Made by a program: the position numbers and the translations under genes. Positions 1-10,000 of a DNA stretch of 64,000 nt are shown one piece after another. The stretch's first letter is position 1. Every line of letters begins with the position of its first letter. The notes under the pieces were generated by a model that searched no databases, was not told where the DNA came from, and saw only the letters and a program-made list of their open reading frames with translations. The stretch lies in the NCBI RefSeq assembly GCF_007923295.1, contig NZ_VOIR01000012.1, forward strand, positions 1 through 64,000, read 5' to 3'. The DNA is from Agrococcus sediminis (GTDB lineage Bacteria > Actinomycetota > Actinomycetes > Actinomycetales > Microbacteriaceae).

Positions 1-1
1 G

Positions 2-814
2 CTGCGGCACCGCTGGGCCGACCGCGCCGACGTCGAGTTCGCCGGCCGCGACCGCATCGACCTCGCCGACCCGGCGGCGCTCGAGGGCATCCGCTGGTCG
101 GGCTACGACACGATCGTGAACGCCGCCAGCTACACGGCGGTGGATGCGGCCGAGACCGACGAGGGACGCCGCGACGCGTGGGCGGTCAACGCCGTCGCCC
201 CCGCCCGGCTCGCCGCGATCGCCGCCGAGCACGGGCTCACGCTCGTGCACGTGTCGAGCGACTACGTCTACGCCGACCGCGAGGGCGAGCGCCGCGAGGA
301 CGACCCGCTCGGCCCGCTCGGCGTGTACGCGCAGACGAAGGCCGCCGGCGACCTCGCCGTCGCCGCCGCCCCCCGCCACTACATCGTCCGCACCTCCTGG
401 GTCGTCGGCGAGGGCAGGAACTTCGTCGCCACCATGGCCTCCCTCGCCCGCCGCGGCGTCGCCCCCGAGGTCGTCGACGACCAGGTCGGCCGGCTCACCT
501 TCGCCGACGAGCTCGCCCGCGCGATCGACCACCTGCTCGCGACCCGCCCTGCCTCCGGCGTCTACAACGCCTCCAACGGCGGCGAACCCGCCAGCTGGGC
601 GGCGATCGCCCGGCGCCTGTTCGCGCTCGTCGGCGCCGACGAGGGCGCGGTGCGCCCGGTGACCACCGACGCCTACTTCGCCTCGAAGACGGGCATCGCG
701 CCCAGGCCGCGCCACAGCGCGCTCAGCCTCGCCAAGCTCGAGGCCACCGGCTTCGAGCCCCGCGACCAGCTCGCGATGCTCGAGGAGTTCGTGGCGGCCC
801 TGCCCTCGGCGTGA
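2..814 (+). CDS. rmlD: dTDP-4-dehydrorhamnose reductase (RmlD), 5' end outside window
   Basis: Reduces dTDP-4-keto-L-rhamnose to dTDP-L-rhamnose with NAD(P)H, the last step in making the activated sugar for rhamnose-containing wall polymers. The frame is open from base 2, so the true start lies left of the window; an internal GTG at 116 is not a credible start because the conserved NAASYTAVDAAETD segment surrounds it. The short-chain-dehydrogenase YxxxK pair is visible as YAQTK (about 326-340), preceded by the SSDYVYA strand typical of RmlD. In many Microbacteriaceae this enzyme is fused behind an RmlC-type epimerase, which cannot be tested here. It fits the RgpF-like and glycosyltransferase genes that follow. 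The family assignment is firm. Confidence 0.88.
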   Translation: MRHRWADRADVEFAGRDRIDLADPAALEGIRWSGYDTIVNAASYTAVDAAETDEGRRDAWAVNAVAPARLAAIAAEHGLTLVHVSSDYVYADREGERREDDPLGPLGVYAQTKAAGDLAVAAAPRHYIVRTSWVVGEGRNFVATMASLARRGVAPEVVDDQVGRLTFADELARAIDHLLATRPASGVYNASNGGEPASWAAIARRLFALVGADEGAVRPVTTDAYFASKTGIAPRPRHSALSLAKLEATGFEPRDQLAMLEEFVAALPSA

Positions 815-1064
815 GGAACCAAGAGCTCGAGGTTCTCCGGCGGCCGCGACGGCATTCACTCGAAGATGATCTTCGCGATACATGGCGACGGCTGGACGCC
901 TACCTCGTGTCCCGACTGCACAGGCCCCAACCACAGCCTCTATAGACTCCTCCTGGGCGCTGCGGCTCGGACAGTGTCGAAGTGACCTCGCTCTGACGGT
1001 CCACCGCCCAGCCCCATGATGATCGGAAGCGATCGGTCCTTGCGGCCGAGGTCTGGACTTACTT

Positions 1065-2039
1065 ATGAGCTTGCTGGTGGTTGCCGCCCACTTCGACGCG
1101 TTCCGCGTGCTTCGTGCGCACGTCCGTCAGACGCTGGAGAACTACGCTGCTCACGCCGATCGAGTGGTGGTGGTATCGACCTCTGGCATCGATGCCAGTT
1201 CGATGGAAAGGCTCCCCGAACAGGTCGAGTTCGTCGAGCGCAGGAACTTCGGGTACGACTTCTTCAGCTACAAATGGGGCCTCGACATCGTCGGAGACTA
1301 CGCCGACTACGACCAAATCCTCATCGCCAACGACAGCTTCGTGGGCCCAACGATCCCGTTGGCAGAGATCACCGGAAGCCCGCAGGCCCACACTCATGAT
1401 CTCATGGGAATGACACTCTCTCACAACCATGGCGATCACGTTCAGAGCTTCTTCATGCTCGCGAATGGATTTGTGGCACGCTCCAAGGCCTTCCGTAGCT
1501 TTTGGAAGGACATGGTCCCGGTGAGTGACCGCATGGATGTCATTCAGCGATACGAGTTCGGATTCTCGCGAGCAATCACGGACGCAGGCTTCCGGTTGGG
1601 CTCATACTTCCAGCCGACCGCGCAAGAAGAGCAGCTGGCGGCGGCACGCTTCCAATGGCACGCCGAGCACCGGCTAGATCGAAAGTATCCGGACCGGACC
1701 ATCGCGGAGATGCGCCAGATTGATCTGGAAAGCAGGCCCTGGAACCCAGGACTCGCCTACGCGGATCGAGTGCTGCTTGACGATCGGCTGCCTTTGCTGA
1801 AGTTCGATGCCCTTCGCTTTGACCCCTATTCGCTCGGCGCCGACCACCTGCTGGCGATGAGTGTGGAGCAGAAGCCCGAGCACTTCGGTTCCATCCCGAA
1901 CTTCCTGAGCGAGACGCGCTCCCGCTACCCGACTCGCCCGGGCGAGCAGAACAGGCCGACGACGCGAGAGTCCCTCAGGCAGTCAGGCCTGGGGTATGGC
2001 TTCGATGCAGAGTTCGCGAACCCGGCGGAGGAGAACTAG
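1065..2039 (+). CDS. RgpF-like rhamnan synthesis family protein
   Basis: A 324-residue protein that resembles the rhamnan synthesis protein F family (RgpF), proteins encoded in rhamnose-polymer loci. The recognisable segment is near the N-terminus: an NFGYDFFSYKWGL stretch followed by ILIANDSFVGP, which matches the family's typical N-x-G-x-D and N-D-S elements. The gene ends with TAG and the next gene starts two bases later (2042), so the two are surely co-transcribed. GC is visibly lower than in the preceding reductase gene, marking the left edge of a probably acquired block. The family is recognised by motif memory only, so a different GT-A-like assignment remains possible. Confidence 0.7.
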   Translation: MSLLVVAAHFDAFRVLRAHVRQTLENYAAHADRVVVVSTSGIDASSMERLPEQVEFVERRNFGYDFFSYKWGLDIVGDYADYDQILIANDSFVGPTIPLAEITGSPQAHTHDLMGMTLSHNHGDHVQSFFMLANGFVARSKAFRSFWKDMVPVSDRMDVIQRYEFGFSRAITDAGFRLGSYFQPTAQEEQLAAARFQWHAEHRLDRKYPDRTIAEMRQIDLESRPWNPGLAYADRVLLDDRLPLLKFDALRFDPYSLGADHLLAMSVEQKPEHFGSIPNFLSETRSRYPTRPGEQNRPTTRESLRQSGLGYGFDAEFANPAEEN

Positions 2040-2041
2040 TC

Positions 2042-5000
2042 ATGAACATCAGGTCAGTTGCACTCGCTGGCGTTGCCATAGTGGTCCTTGCCATCTATGT
2101 GGCTGCCGCGCTGCTCGAATGGGACGGCCTGCTCTGGGTGGCGACTGCGACACTACTGCTTGCAAGCCTGGCGCTCCAGATCAGCAGCCGGGCAGTCATC
2201 AGTGACCGCCTCTTCGCAGTTGGACGGAAGCTCGAGCGTCTCGTCACGCGGAATCAGCAGGTGCTCGCGAAGAGGACGCCGAATGCCACCGTCACCAAGA
2301 CATCGTCCTCAGCGATCGAGCCGGTGAGTCCGACCGCTTCCCGGACCGCCGTCGCACCGCCAGCACCCGCAGCAAGATCAGTCTCTTCAGCGACTTCTCT
2401 GAAGTCGGCGGCAGAGCCGCAGGATCCGGTCACTCGAATCGCGCAATCGGGCATCTTTGACGTTGAACTGTACTCGATGCAGGTCAGTTTCCACTTTGAC
2501 GAAGCGGAAGCTGCCATCCGTCACTACCTGCGTCGAGGGCGACGATCGGGTTTTCTGCCGCACCCGCTGTTTCTGCCGTCTTTGGTCGATTCCAATTGGT
2601 CCAAGAGCGACGTTGATCCTCTGGTGGCCTATTTGTCAGACCCGAAGGCGGCTCGTGAGACCGTAACGCACCCCCTCTTCGATCCATCCGAGCTCGATCT
2701 GGAGGCTCTGCCGGATGGAGAGACCCCCTTGGAGTGGTTCCTTCGTACATCCGACCCGGCCTTCTCCCTGCCCTCGTCCCCCGGCGCGCTGAGGACTGAC
2801 AGGACTGTCGCGGACGTTCGCGAAGAAGTCATCCAGAGCTTCAGCGAGCTGCGGCGCGTGCACCTGAACTTCGATCCGCTACGCGGCTCCAGTGAGCCTC
2901 CCGCGTACGACGCCGCCCTTCAGGCCAAGGTTCGAGAGTTCACTCGGTCACGCTCGCGACCGCTCGTCTCAATCGTCCTTCCGACGTGGAACCGCGGAGC
3001 GTCCATTCGAACTGCGATCGAGAGCGTCATCGAGCAGACCTACGCCGAGTGGGAACTGTTGATCGCTGACGACGGCTCGACTGACGACACGTGCCTCGTG
3101 GTTGATTCGATCGCGGCACGAGACGCTCGAGTACGGCTTCTACGGCTGCCCCACCGCGGCGTGAGCGCGGCTCGAAACGCTGCGCTAGCGGCCTCGGCCG
3201 GTGAGTTCATCGCGTTTCTCGACTCTGACAAGCGGTGGGATCGGCGGTTCCTGCGCACGATGCTTGCCGTGCTGCAGATCGACAACGTGGACGCGGCCGT
3301 GGCCGCCTGCGAAGTCACGTACGGCGACAAGGTCGTGTACCGCGCGATCCAGCCAACCGTCGGCTCACTGGCGATCGCGAACTCTGTCGACCAGACCGCC
3401 ATCGTCGCTCGCCGGTCGCTCATCCTAGAAACGGGCGGCTTCGATGAGTCGCTTCGCCGAGCGGTAGACTACGACCTAGTGCTCAAGATTGCCGAGCACA
3501 CGACCTTGCATCAGGTGCCGTACGTTGGCTTGCGCTACTCGGAGGACGACACCGATCCGAACCGCATCAGCGAGTTCGAGACTAAAGCCTGGAACCATCA
3601 CGTCAGCGACCGGCACGCATGGTCTGCCTTCCGAGCGGCGAGAGAGCACCGCTCGCTGGACGAAGACTTGGTCACAGTCATCGTGGACGACGTTCGCTCG
3701 CTGCTCGACGCGAAGGCGCAGATAGACTGGCTGCACGAGCATCGCGGTCGGTTCGAGTTGGAAGTGATCCTCGTGCCGCACTCCGGCGGGTGGGCGCTTC
3801 GCGCGGCCCTGGGATCCCTGACGCATGCCACGTTGGATGTCCGTGTTCTCACAACCGGCTTCCGCGCGGATCGCCCGCGATACCTCAACGCAGCTATCCG
3901 CATGGCTCGTGGCGCCACATGCGTCATCTTGGAAGCTAGACAGCGTGTACTGGCAGGTGACGTCGAGGCGCTGTGCTCGCGACTGGACCGGGCTAGCGCC
4001 ACTCACCCTGTGGTGCTCGGGCCTACCCGACTGATCGACAACGCAGGCGTGATTTACCCGGAGTACGGGAGCGACCCCATCGCGTTCCTCCGAGGCATGC
4101 CGGCCGACATCCTGCACGGCATCGACGATCTGCCAGTTCCCGCGGCGCCGTTTCCACTCGCTGCACGTACGCGGGACCTGTTCGACGTGGAGGGCGCGAC
4201 CGCCCTGCTGGATTCGCTGATGGCAGACGTCGAGTTGTCACAGAAGCTCGCACGCCACACCAAGCGAGATGTCGTTGTCGCCTCAGACGTGCTCGTGCAG
4301 CAAGGGGGCGTGATTTGGACGGCGCGCTCGGATAAGGCACCCGACGACGTTCGCACGCTGCGCCAGCTCTGGCCATCGCCTCCCGAGGGCTCGCGTAAAG
4401 CGATGGACGCAGTCGGAGTGGATGCAGCGTTCAACGGCTTCACCGCACTCTCATTCCCCACTGACCATCGCAAGTGGTCGAACGCCGTGCTCACGCCACA
4501 GGTGTCGAGGGTCGCTCACCGCGAAGCTCCTCTGCGGTTCGCGATCCGTACGGCGGCACCATCGGACGAAAGAGCTGTCAACTGGGGCGACTACCACTAC
4601 GCGCAGTCGCTCGCCGACGCCTTCCGCCGCGCTGGCCAAATCGCCAGCGTCGATTACCAGCCCAACGCCGACCGGGGCACGAGTGGCTTCGACGACGTCG
4701 TCATCAACCTCAGGGGCCTGCGAGACGTCCCGGTGCCGAGTAACGCGACGAGCATCCTTTGGATTCTCAGCCACCCGGACATGGTGACTGCGAAGGAGGT
4801 TGAAAAGTACGATCTCGCTTACGCGGCAAGTGTCAGCTGGGCCAAGCGCCAATCGGAGCAGTGGGGGCTACCGATTCAGGCGCTCCTGCAGAGCACAGAC
4901 CCGACCCGATTCCACCCTGCCGCGGGCGAGCGTTCCGAATTGGCCGACTCGATCGTCATGGTTGGCAACTCGCGTCGGCAGTTCCGCCCCGCCGCGTGGC

Positions 5001-5452
5001 ACGCCGCCAACGCTGGCTACCCCGTGAAGATCTGGGGCACGCTCTGGGAGGGAATGGTTCCCGACGAGTGCATCGTAGGACAGAGCTTGCCGAACCAGGA
5101 CCTCGCTCCCGTCTACCGTTCGGCGCGCTGGACGCTCAACGATCACTGGTCGGACATGCGCGACGACGGTTTCATTTCGAACCGCATTTTTGACGTCCTG
5201 GCGGCGGGAGGTCGACTGATCACAGACGATGTGGCCGGGCTGGACCAGGTGTTTGGTGATCGGCTCGCGGTCTTCCGTTCCCCTGCGCAGTTGCTGGAGT
5301 TGCTCGACGCAGATCCGAATGCCGTCTACCCGAGCGAGACACTTGAGGCCCTGTCCGCCGAGGTGCGCGAGTTCCACTCCTTCGACGCTCGCGCTGTCCG
5401 GCTCCTCGAGGACGTGCGGCAGCACCGCGCTCTCCGACGAGCGGGATGGTGA
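2042..5452 (+). CDS. Large three-domain glycosyltransferase, middle domain apparently inactive
   Basis: An 1136-residue membrane-anchored transferase. Two hydrophobic segments lie in residues 5-48. A family 2 GT-A domain starts near residue 306 (LVSIVLPTWNR, IADDGSTDD) with a DxD-type FLDSD near 392 and a later VDYDLVLK. A second GT-A-like region (about 542-740) aligns with the paralogue at 7084-10404 but has lost the equivalent DxD and ED residues. A C-terminal domain from about 830 resembles CgeB/Glyco_trans_1_2 proteins (GT-B fold), ending in a conserved FISNRIFDVLAAGG. It probably builds a surface polysaccharide together with the RgpF-like protein directly upstream. Donor and acceptor cannot be read from sequence. 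Confidence 0.82.
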   Translation: MNIRSVALAGVAIVVLAIYVAAALLEWDGLLWVATATLLLASLALQISSRAVISDRLFAVGRKLERLVTRNQQVLAKRTPNATVTKTSSSAIEPVSPTASRTAVAPPAPAARSVSSATSLKSAAEPQDPVTRIAQSGIFDVELYSMQVSFHFDEAEAAIRHYLRRGRRSGFLPHPLFLPSLVDSNWSKSDVDPLVAYLSDPKAARETVTHPLFDPSELDLEALPDGETPLEWFLRTSDPAFSLPSSPGALRTDRTVADVREEVIQSFSELRRVHLNFDPLRGSSEPPAYDAALQAKVREFTRSRSRPLVSIVLPTWNRGASIRTAIESVIEQTYAEWELLIADDGSTDDTCLVVDSIAARDARVRLLRLPHRGVSAARNAALAASAGEFIAFLDSDKRWDRRFLRTMLAVLQIDNVDAAVAACEVTYGDKVVYRAIQPTVGSLAIANSVDQTAIVARRSLILETGGFDESLRRAVDYDLVLKIAEHTTLHQVPYVGLRYSEDDTDPNRISEFETKAWNHHVSDRHAWSAFRAAREHRSLDEDLVTVIVDDVRSLLDAKAQIDWLHEHRGRFELEVILVPHSGGWALRAALGSLTHATLDVRVLTTGFRADRPRYLNAAIRMARGATCVILEARQRVLAGDVEALCSRLDRASATHPVVLGPTRLIDNAGVIYPEYGSDPIAFLRGMPADILHGIDDLPVPAAPFPLAARTRDLFDVEGATALLDSLMADVELSQKLARHTKRDVVVASDVLVQQGGVIWTARSDKAPDDVRTLRQLWPSPPEGSRKAMDAVGVDAAFNGFTALSFPTDHRKWSNAVLTPQVSRVAHREAPLRFAIRTAAPSDERAVNWGDYHYAQSLADAFRRAGQIASVDYQPNADRGTSGFDDVVINLRGLRDVPVPSNATSILWILSHPDMVTAKEVEKYDLAYAASVSWAKRQSEQWGLPIQALLQSTDPTRFHPAAGERSELADSIVMVGNSRRQFRPAAWHAANAGYPVKIWGTLWEGMVPDECIVGQSLPNQDLAPVYRSARWTLNDHWSDMRDDGFISNRIFDVLAAGGRLITDDVAGLDQVFGDRLAVFRSPAQLLELLDADPNAVYPSETLEALSAEVREFHSFDARAVRLLEDVRQHRALRRAGW

Positions 5453-5814
5453 ACGTTGCGTCGCGGAGTGAGGCGACATCCGACTCAACAGACGACGTCT
5501 CGTTGTGAGGGCCGACGCGATCGCGTTGGCGCCTGAAACGGCTCTCGCAACAACGCTCAGGGTTGGAAGCGGTCTACTTCGCCAGGAGGCCCGCGTCTAG
5601 CCGTACTTCCCCGGCGCCCGGACCGGGTTGCCAGGCCTGGTGGCGTGGGTCAAACCCCACCAGGCGCTCTATCGCCGCTCGGCCCGTACGCCGCTCGCGC
5701 AGGAAGCGACGGCGCCGCGCTGCTGCTCCGTGGGGTACGGCGCCTCACGCCGCGAGCGGGCGCCTCCAACGTTCAGCAAGTCACGCCCGTTTGAACTAAC
5801 CGCGTGCCCAGACC
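5453..5814. other. 362-bp convergent intergenic region without a gene
   Basis: Lies between the ends of two converging genes. I see no coding pattern on either strand. The only structure is a 9-bp stem with a 13-base loop (5635-5643 pairing with 5657-5665), which could stop transcription from one or both sides; no T-tract follows. Confidence 0.5.
5635..5665. terminator. Possible bidirectional terminator hairpin
   Basis: GCCTGGTGG (5635-5643) pairs perfectly with CCACCAGGC (5657-5665) between two convergent glycosyltransferase genes. The position suits a terminator, but the stem is short and no T-run follows. Confidence 0.3.
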
Positions 5815-6810
5815 TCACAGCAAGACGAGTTCCCGGATATCTCGCACCATTTGAGAAATGGGCCCGAAGGGCACCAGCGCAACCCGATTCCCGACAGCTC
5901 TGTCGATGGCAGGCTGAGCACGGTTTCCACCCGGGCGGCGCTCCGTACCGAGAACCAGCACCTTTGTGCCGGGATGGGCGAAGGCAGAGAGATGCAGCGC
6001 AGAGCCCTCGAACCCAGCGAGGATCGAACTGCTGCGAGCGATCTCAATCTGCTCCCGAATGGACAAGGTCTCGGGGAAGATCACCTCAAAACCGAGGGAC
6101 GCGAACTCGTCGTCAAGCTCGCCGAATCCTAGTGTCCGGTTGACGGCTGCTCCCCCTGCTTCCGCCTGAGTCCGAGACAGCCACACGCGTCTGGAGCCAG
6201 ACGCGTCCCCCGCGGCAGCGCGTGCCACACGCCTCCAAAGCCGAACAGCCGCTGGGGACGCGAAGCGGTTAAGCGACACGGGCCGGCTGGGCACAACCAG
6301 ATGCTCCACGCGGAGCGCACGGTCGACAAAAATTGGTTCGCTCGTCACGCCACAGAGGTCTAATAGTTCACGCTTGAAAGAGTCAACGTCACCCAGGCGG
6401 TGGAAGAGGACCGGCTGAACCCCGTCGTGCGCCCACAGAGTCGGGAGCGTCTCGATCAGAAAGTGACCGAAATGCTGCATCCAGAGCCCGCCGTAATAGA
6501 ACGACCCTTCGATACGGTCGGCACCGGGGGGCAGTTCGACGTACTCCTGATCCAGGGAGTGCAAGAAGTCCCCGCGATAGCCGCCTGCCCGCCGAGCGCT
6601 GCTGACGAGCTTCCCTTCAGCGTCGTATGGGGCCCCCACATGCCACGTGATTCGGCGGCCGCTAGTGAGCTCAAGCGTGCCGTGATCCTCTGCGGTCAGC
6701 TGCGCCTCTGTCACGTACTGAATCGAGTCATCAAGGGTCAGGTTGGGTGGGCTTGGGAGGCTCCACCAGCGGCGCGAGTTTGGAGCCGGGGAGTCGTCGT
6801 GCTCCGTCAT
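5815..6810 (-). CDS. GT61 (DUF563) family glycosyltransferase
   Basis: A 331-residue transferase of the DUF563/GT61 type. The evidence is the GHFLIETLPTLWA segment around residue 110, a VWLSRTQ strand, LGFEVIFPETLSIREQI, and the late FEGSALHLSAF segment that characterises the family in bacteria. There is no signal peptide or membrane segment, so it should act in the cytoplasm. It is transcribed on the minus strand downstream of the 1106-residue transferase and wecC, with a 273-base gap that carries no gene. The start at 6810 is the only early ATG and has a weak ribosome site. The sugar transferred is unknown. Confidence 0.78.
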   Translation of the reverse strand: MTEHDDSPAPNSRRWWSLPSPPNLTLDDSIQYVTEAQLTAEDHGTLELTSGRRITWHVGAPYDAEGKLVSSARRAGGYRGDFLHSLDQEYVELPPGADRIEGSFYYGGLWMQHFGHFLIETLPTLWAHDGVQPVLFHRLGDVDSFKRELLDLCGVTSEPIFVDRALRVEHLVVPSRPVSLNRFASPAAVRLWRRVARAAAGDASGSRRVWLSRTQAEAGGAAVNRTLGFGELDDEFASLGFEVIFPETLSIREQIEIARSSSILAGFEGSALHLSAFAHPGTKVLVLGTERRPGGNRAQPAIDRAVGNRVALVPFGPISQMVRDIRELVLL

Positions 6811-7083
6811 CGTAGGGCCTTTCGCCGGTCAGATCGCGACTGGCATCTCAGTGCTCCAGCGTCGCTGTCAGCCTAGCGATCGTGCAAGACGGTCGCACGT
6901 TGGAGCGCAAGCGCGACCCGCGCGCCGCGCTTGGCCCGTCCCATGTCGGAGAGCGCTTGGCGCGTCGAAACACTCCGCAGCGAGAGCGCCGGGAGGATCG
7001 CCGTCGCGCACTGGCTGGCAGGTCTCGGTGAAGTCTCACATTGCATCTGTGCCTCTGAGATTTCGCTAGGATTCGCCACTACA

Positions 7084-10000
7084 TCAAGTGGTTCGAATCC
7101 CCTCGTGCCGCATCTCATCGACGTGGCTGACCAAGGTGGTCGCTCTCGCGTCGAATGAATGTTGACTTCGAATACTCTGCGCTAGCGCCCGTCGTGCCGC
7201 CCAGTCGCCTGCGGGGTGGCTGAAAGAAGCGGCGCAGAATTTCGCAAGGTCTTCCTGCGAATTGTAGATCGCAACAGCACCGCCGAAGGTTTCGTCCAGT
7301 CCTTGCACCGGGTCGCTAATGACTGGAGCGGCACAAGCCAGTGCGTCAAAGATGCGATTCTGGATGAAACCTTCGTCCGCCATCGTCCGCCAGTGGTCCG
7401 CGAGGACTCGTGACGCAGATCGGTAGACTTCGGCAAGGCGCGCGGAGTCGACAAAGTCGCGCTCGAGGACTCCGGGCGGCAGCGACGAATCCCAGCCTTG
7501 CCCTATCACGGTCAGTGCCACACCAGCCGCTACCGCGTCCGCCACCACCCTACGTCGTCGCCCAGGGTGCACGCTTCCAACGAATACCGCCGGCCTGCTC
7601 GCCTCTAGTTCGCGATCCGCCGGGAAAAATCGCGTTGCATCGGTGCACTGCAGCAACGTTCGGATCTCCACACCAGAGTCCTTTGACCGGCGCGCAGCCC
7701 AAGAGGCAGACGCTGCGTAGACGATGTCGAACTCCGCCAGTTCTTCGTCGCTCACCTCGTCGGGATGGCTGATCACCCAGAGGATGTTGCACGCTCCCGG
7801 AACGGGTGGCAACCGCTTCTTCCCACGCAGCACGACCGAAACATCATCGTGCATGTCATCGAGTCGCTCGTTGGCACCGTCTCGGTAGGTGACAACGTTC
7901 TTTCCCTCGGCGCGAAGAGCGTCGGCGAGAGCGGCGACAAAGATTGTGTCGCCCCACGCGTCGCCGGCGGCGCCCCCCGGGGCGGCATGACGGATGCCCC
8001 AGCGAGCCGGGAGTTCCCCCCGATCGAAATGAAACCGCGGCAAGGGGCTCGGGATGGCCATGTTGTCGTGCTCGATCTCGGCAAGCACCAAGCCGTGGTT
8101 CCGAAAAATCTCGTGGCTGGGACGGGGCAGCCGCCCCGACCAGCGGTCCATGAACAGGCGACGGTTCTCGTCCTTGTGCCGCGAGCGGCCCGGAGTCCTG
8201 CCCTCGTCGTGCACGACCTGAGCCCGCGGCAAGACCCTGAACACGCCGCCGTGCAGCTCTCGGAGACGAAGACAGAAGTCGACATCTTCCATACCGTTGC
8301 GGTACCTGGGGTCGAACCCATGAAGCGCCAGTGCCTCATGCGCGCGAACCGCCAGCGCCGCGGCAGTCAGCGCCGGGAACTCGTCGAGTTCCAGGCCGGC
8401 AGCGTCTTCTGGAGGATGGCCGGTCATGAAGTGGACGGGCAGGACATTGTCCTCCACCCAGACTGTGCCTCCCGTCTGGATCGAGTTGTCGGGGTACACA
8501 AGGAGCGGCTGTACCCCAGCTACGTCCCGTGATTGCAACGCGTCCACGAGCGGCGTGAGCCAACCAGGGCGAACGATGGTGTCGTTGTTGAGGAAGACGA
8601 CGAACTGTCCGGTCGAACGCGATAGGCCGACATTCGAGCCAATGGAGAAATCGAGGTTGCGGTTGATGTACGCCACCCGAACACGCGCTTCTCCGCACAA
8701 TGCGCTCGCCAGCTGTACCCGGCTCGCAAAGCTCGATCCGTTGTCGACGACGACTACTTCTACATCAAGCACCCTGGTTGTCTCTAGAGCGGCACGGACT
8801 GCCCGAACCGTCATGTCGGGCTGATCCTTCATCGGAATCACGATCGATACTCGACCGGACACGCGCCCCTCCACGCAGCTCTGCGCCTCTTCCCACCGCG
8901 ACCACGCCTTATCGAGGACTACGCGTTCCCAGTCTCCGCTCTCGCGCTCAGAGATGCGGTTCACGTCGTCACTGTCGGAATACTCGCAACCCACAAAAGG
9001 CAGGAGTTCAGGAACCGCGTGCTCACTCAAACGCAAAGCGAAATCGTGATCGACCCAGCGGCGCAGGCTCTCGTCGAAACGCCCAACGCGCTCGAGCAGA
9101 CTGCGATGAACTATCAACGAGTTCAGATCGATGTGGTTCTTGGTGAGAAGCTCGTCACGGCCACCTTCGAAGGCGAGGTATCGAGCTGCGTCCGCGCGCT
9201 GGCTCTTCAGCACCGCGTGTCCGATGAGCCCGCTCGATCGCTGCAGGGCAGCGATTCCGCAGGAGAGGAAGTCCTCACGCCAGATGTTGTCCGAATCGAG
9301 GAAGGCGACCCACGAGCCTCCAGCTAGATCTAGCCCACGATTCCTCGCCGCCGAAACTCCAGCGTGCTCACTTCGCACAACCTTGATCCGCCTGTCGAGT
9401 TCCGCGATGGCCTGGACAGCTTCGAAGCTGCCATCCTCGGAGCCGTCATCGACGACAATCAGCTCCCACGCACTCCACCGTTGTGCCTGCACTGACGCGA
9501 TTGCCTTGCGCACGGCTCGTCGCCGATTCCAGACCGGCATGATTACACTGACCAACTCCGAGGGCTCCGCAGCTGAACGGCGTGAAGCATTCAAGGTGCG
9601 CTTCCAACTCTTTTCCGCGGCCTCGTCCCAGACCGCGGTCCAGCGAGCTTCGTCGAGCCGCCACCTTGCGTGTTCGGCGGCGACAGCCGACTCGGTCGCC
9701 GCCGTGAACTGCGACCAGCGCGCGTGCACCTTGCGAGACGGCAACAGGTCATCGTGTCGCGCGTTCTCGACGAACCAGCCGAGCGCGCCTCCCGGATGCG
9801 TGCGGAGGTGCTCAGCGGATGCCTCCACCATGGAAGGCGAGAAGGAGTCGCTCAGTCCGGGTAGCGATGCAGGCGACTGGCGAAGGAACTCAAGTAATGC
9901 GACAAGATCGCCCTCTCTGTAGCGCTGCTGCAGGGTGCCCGGTAAGCGCGCCGGATCGAGCAAGCGATTGGGCGACTCCAGGCGGCCCATGCCGGAGCCC

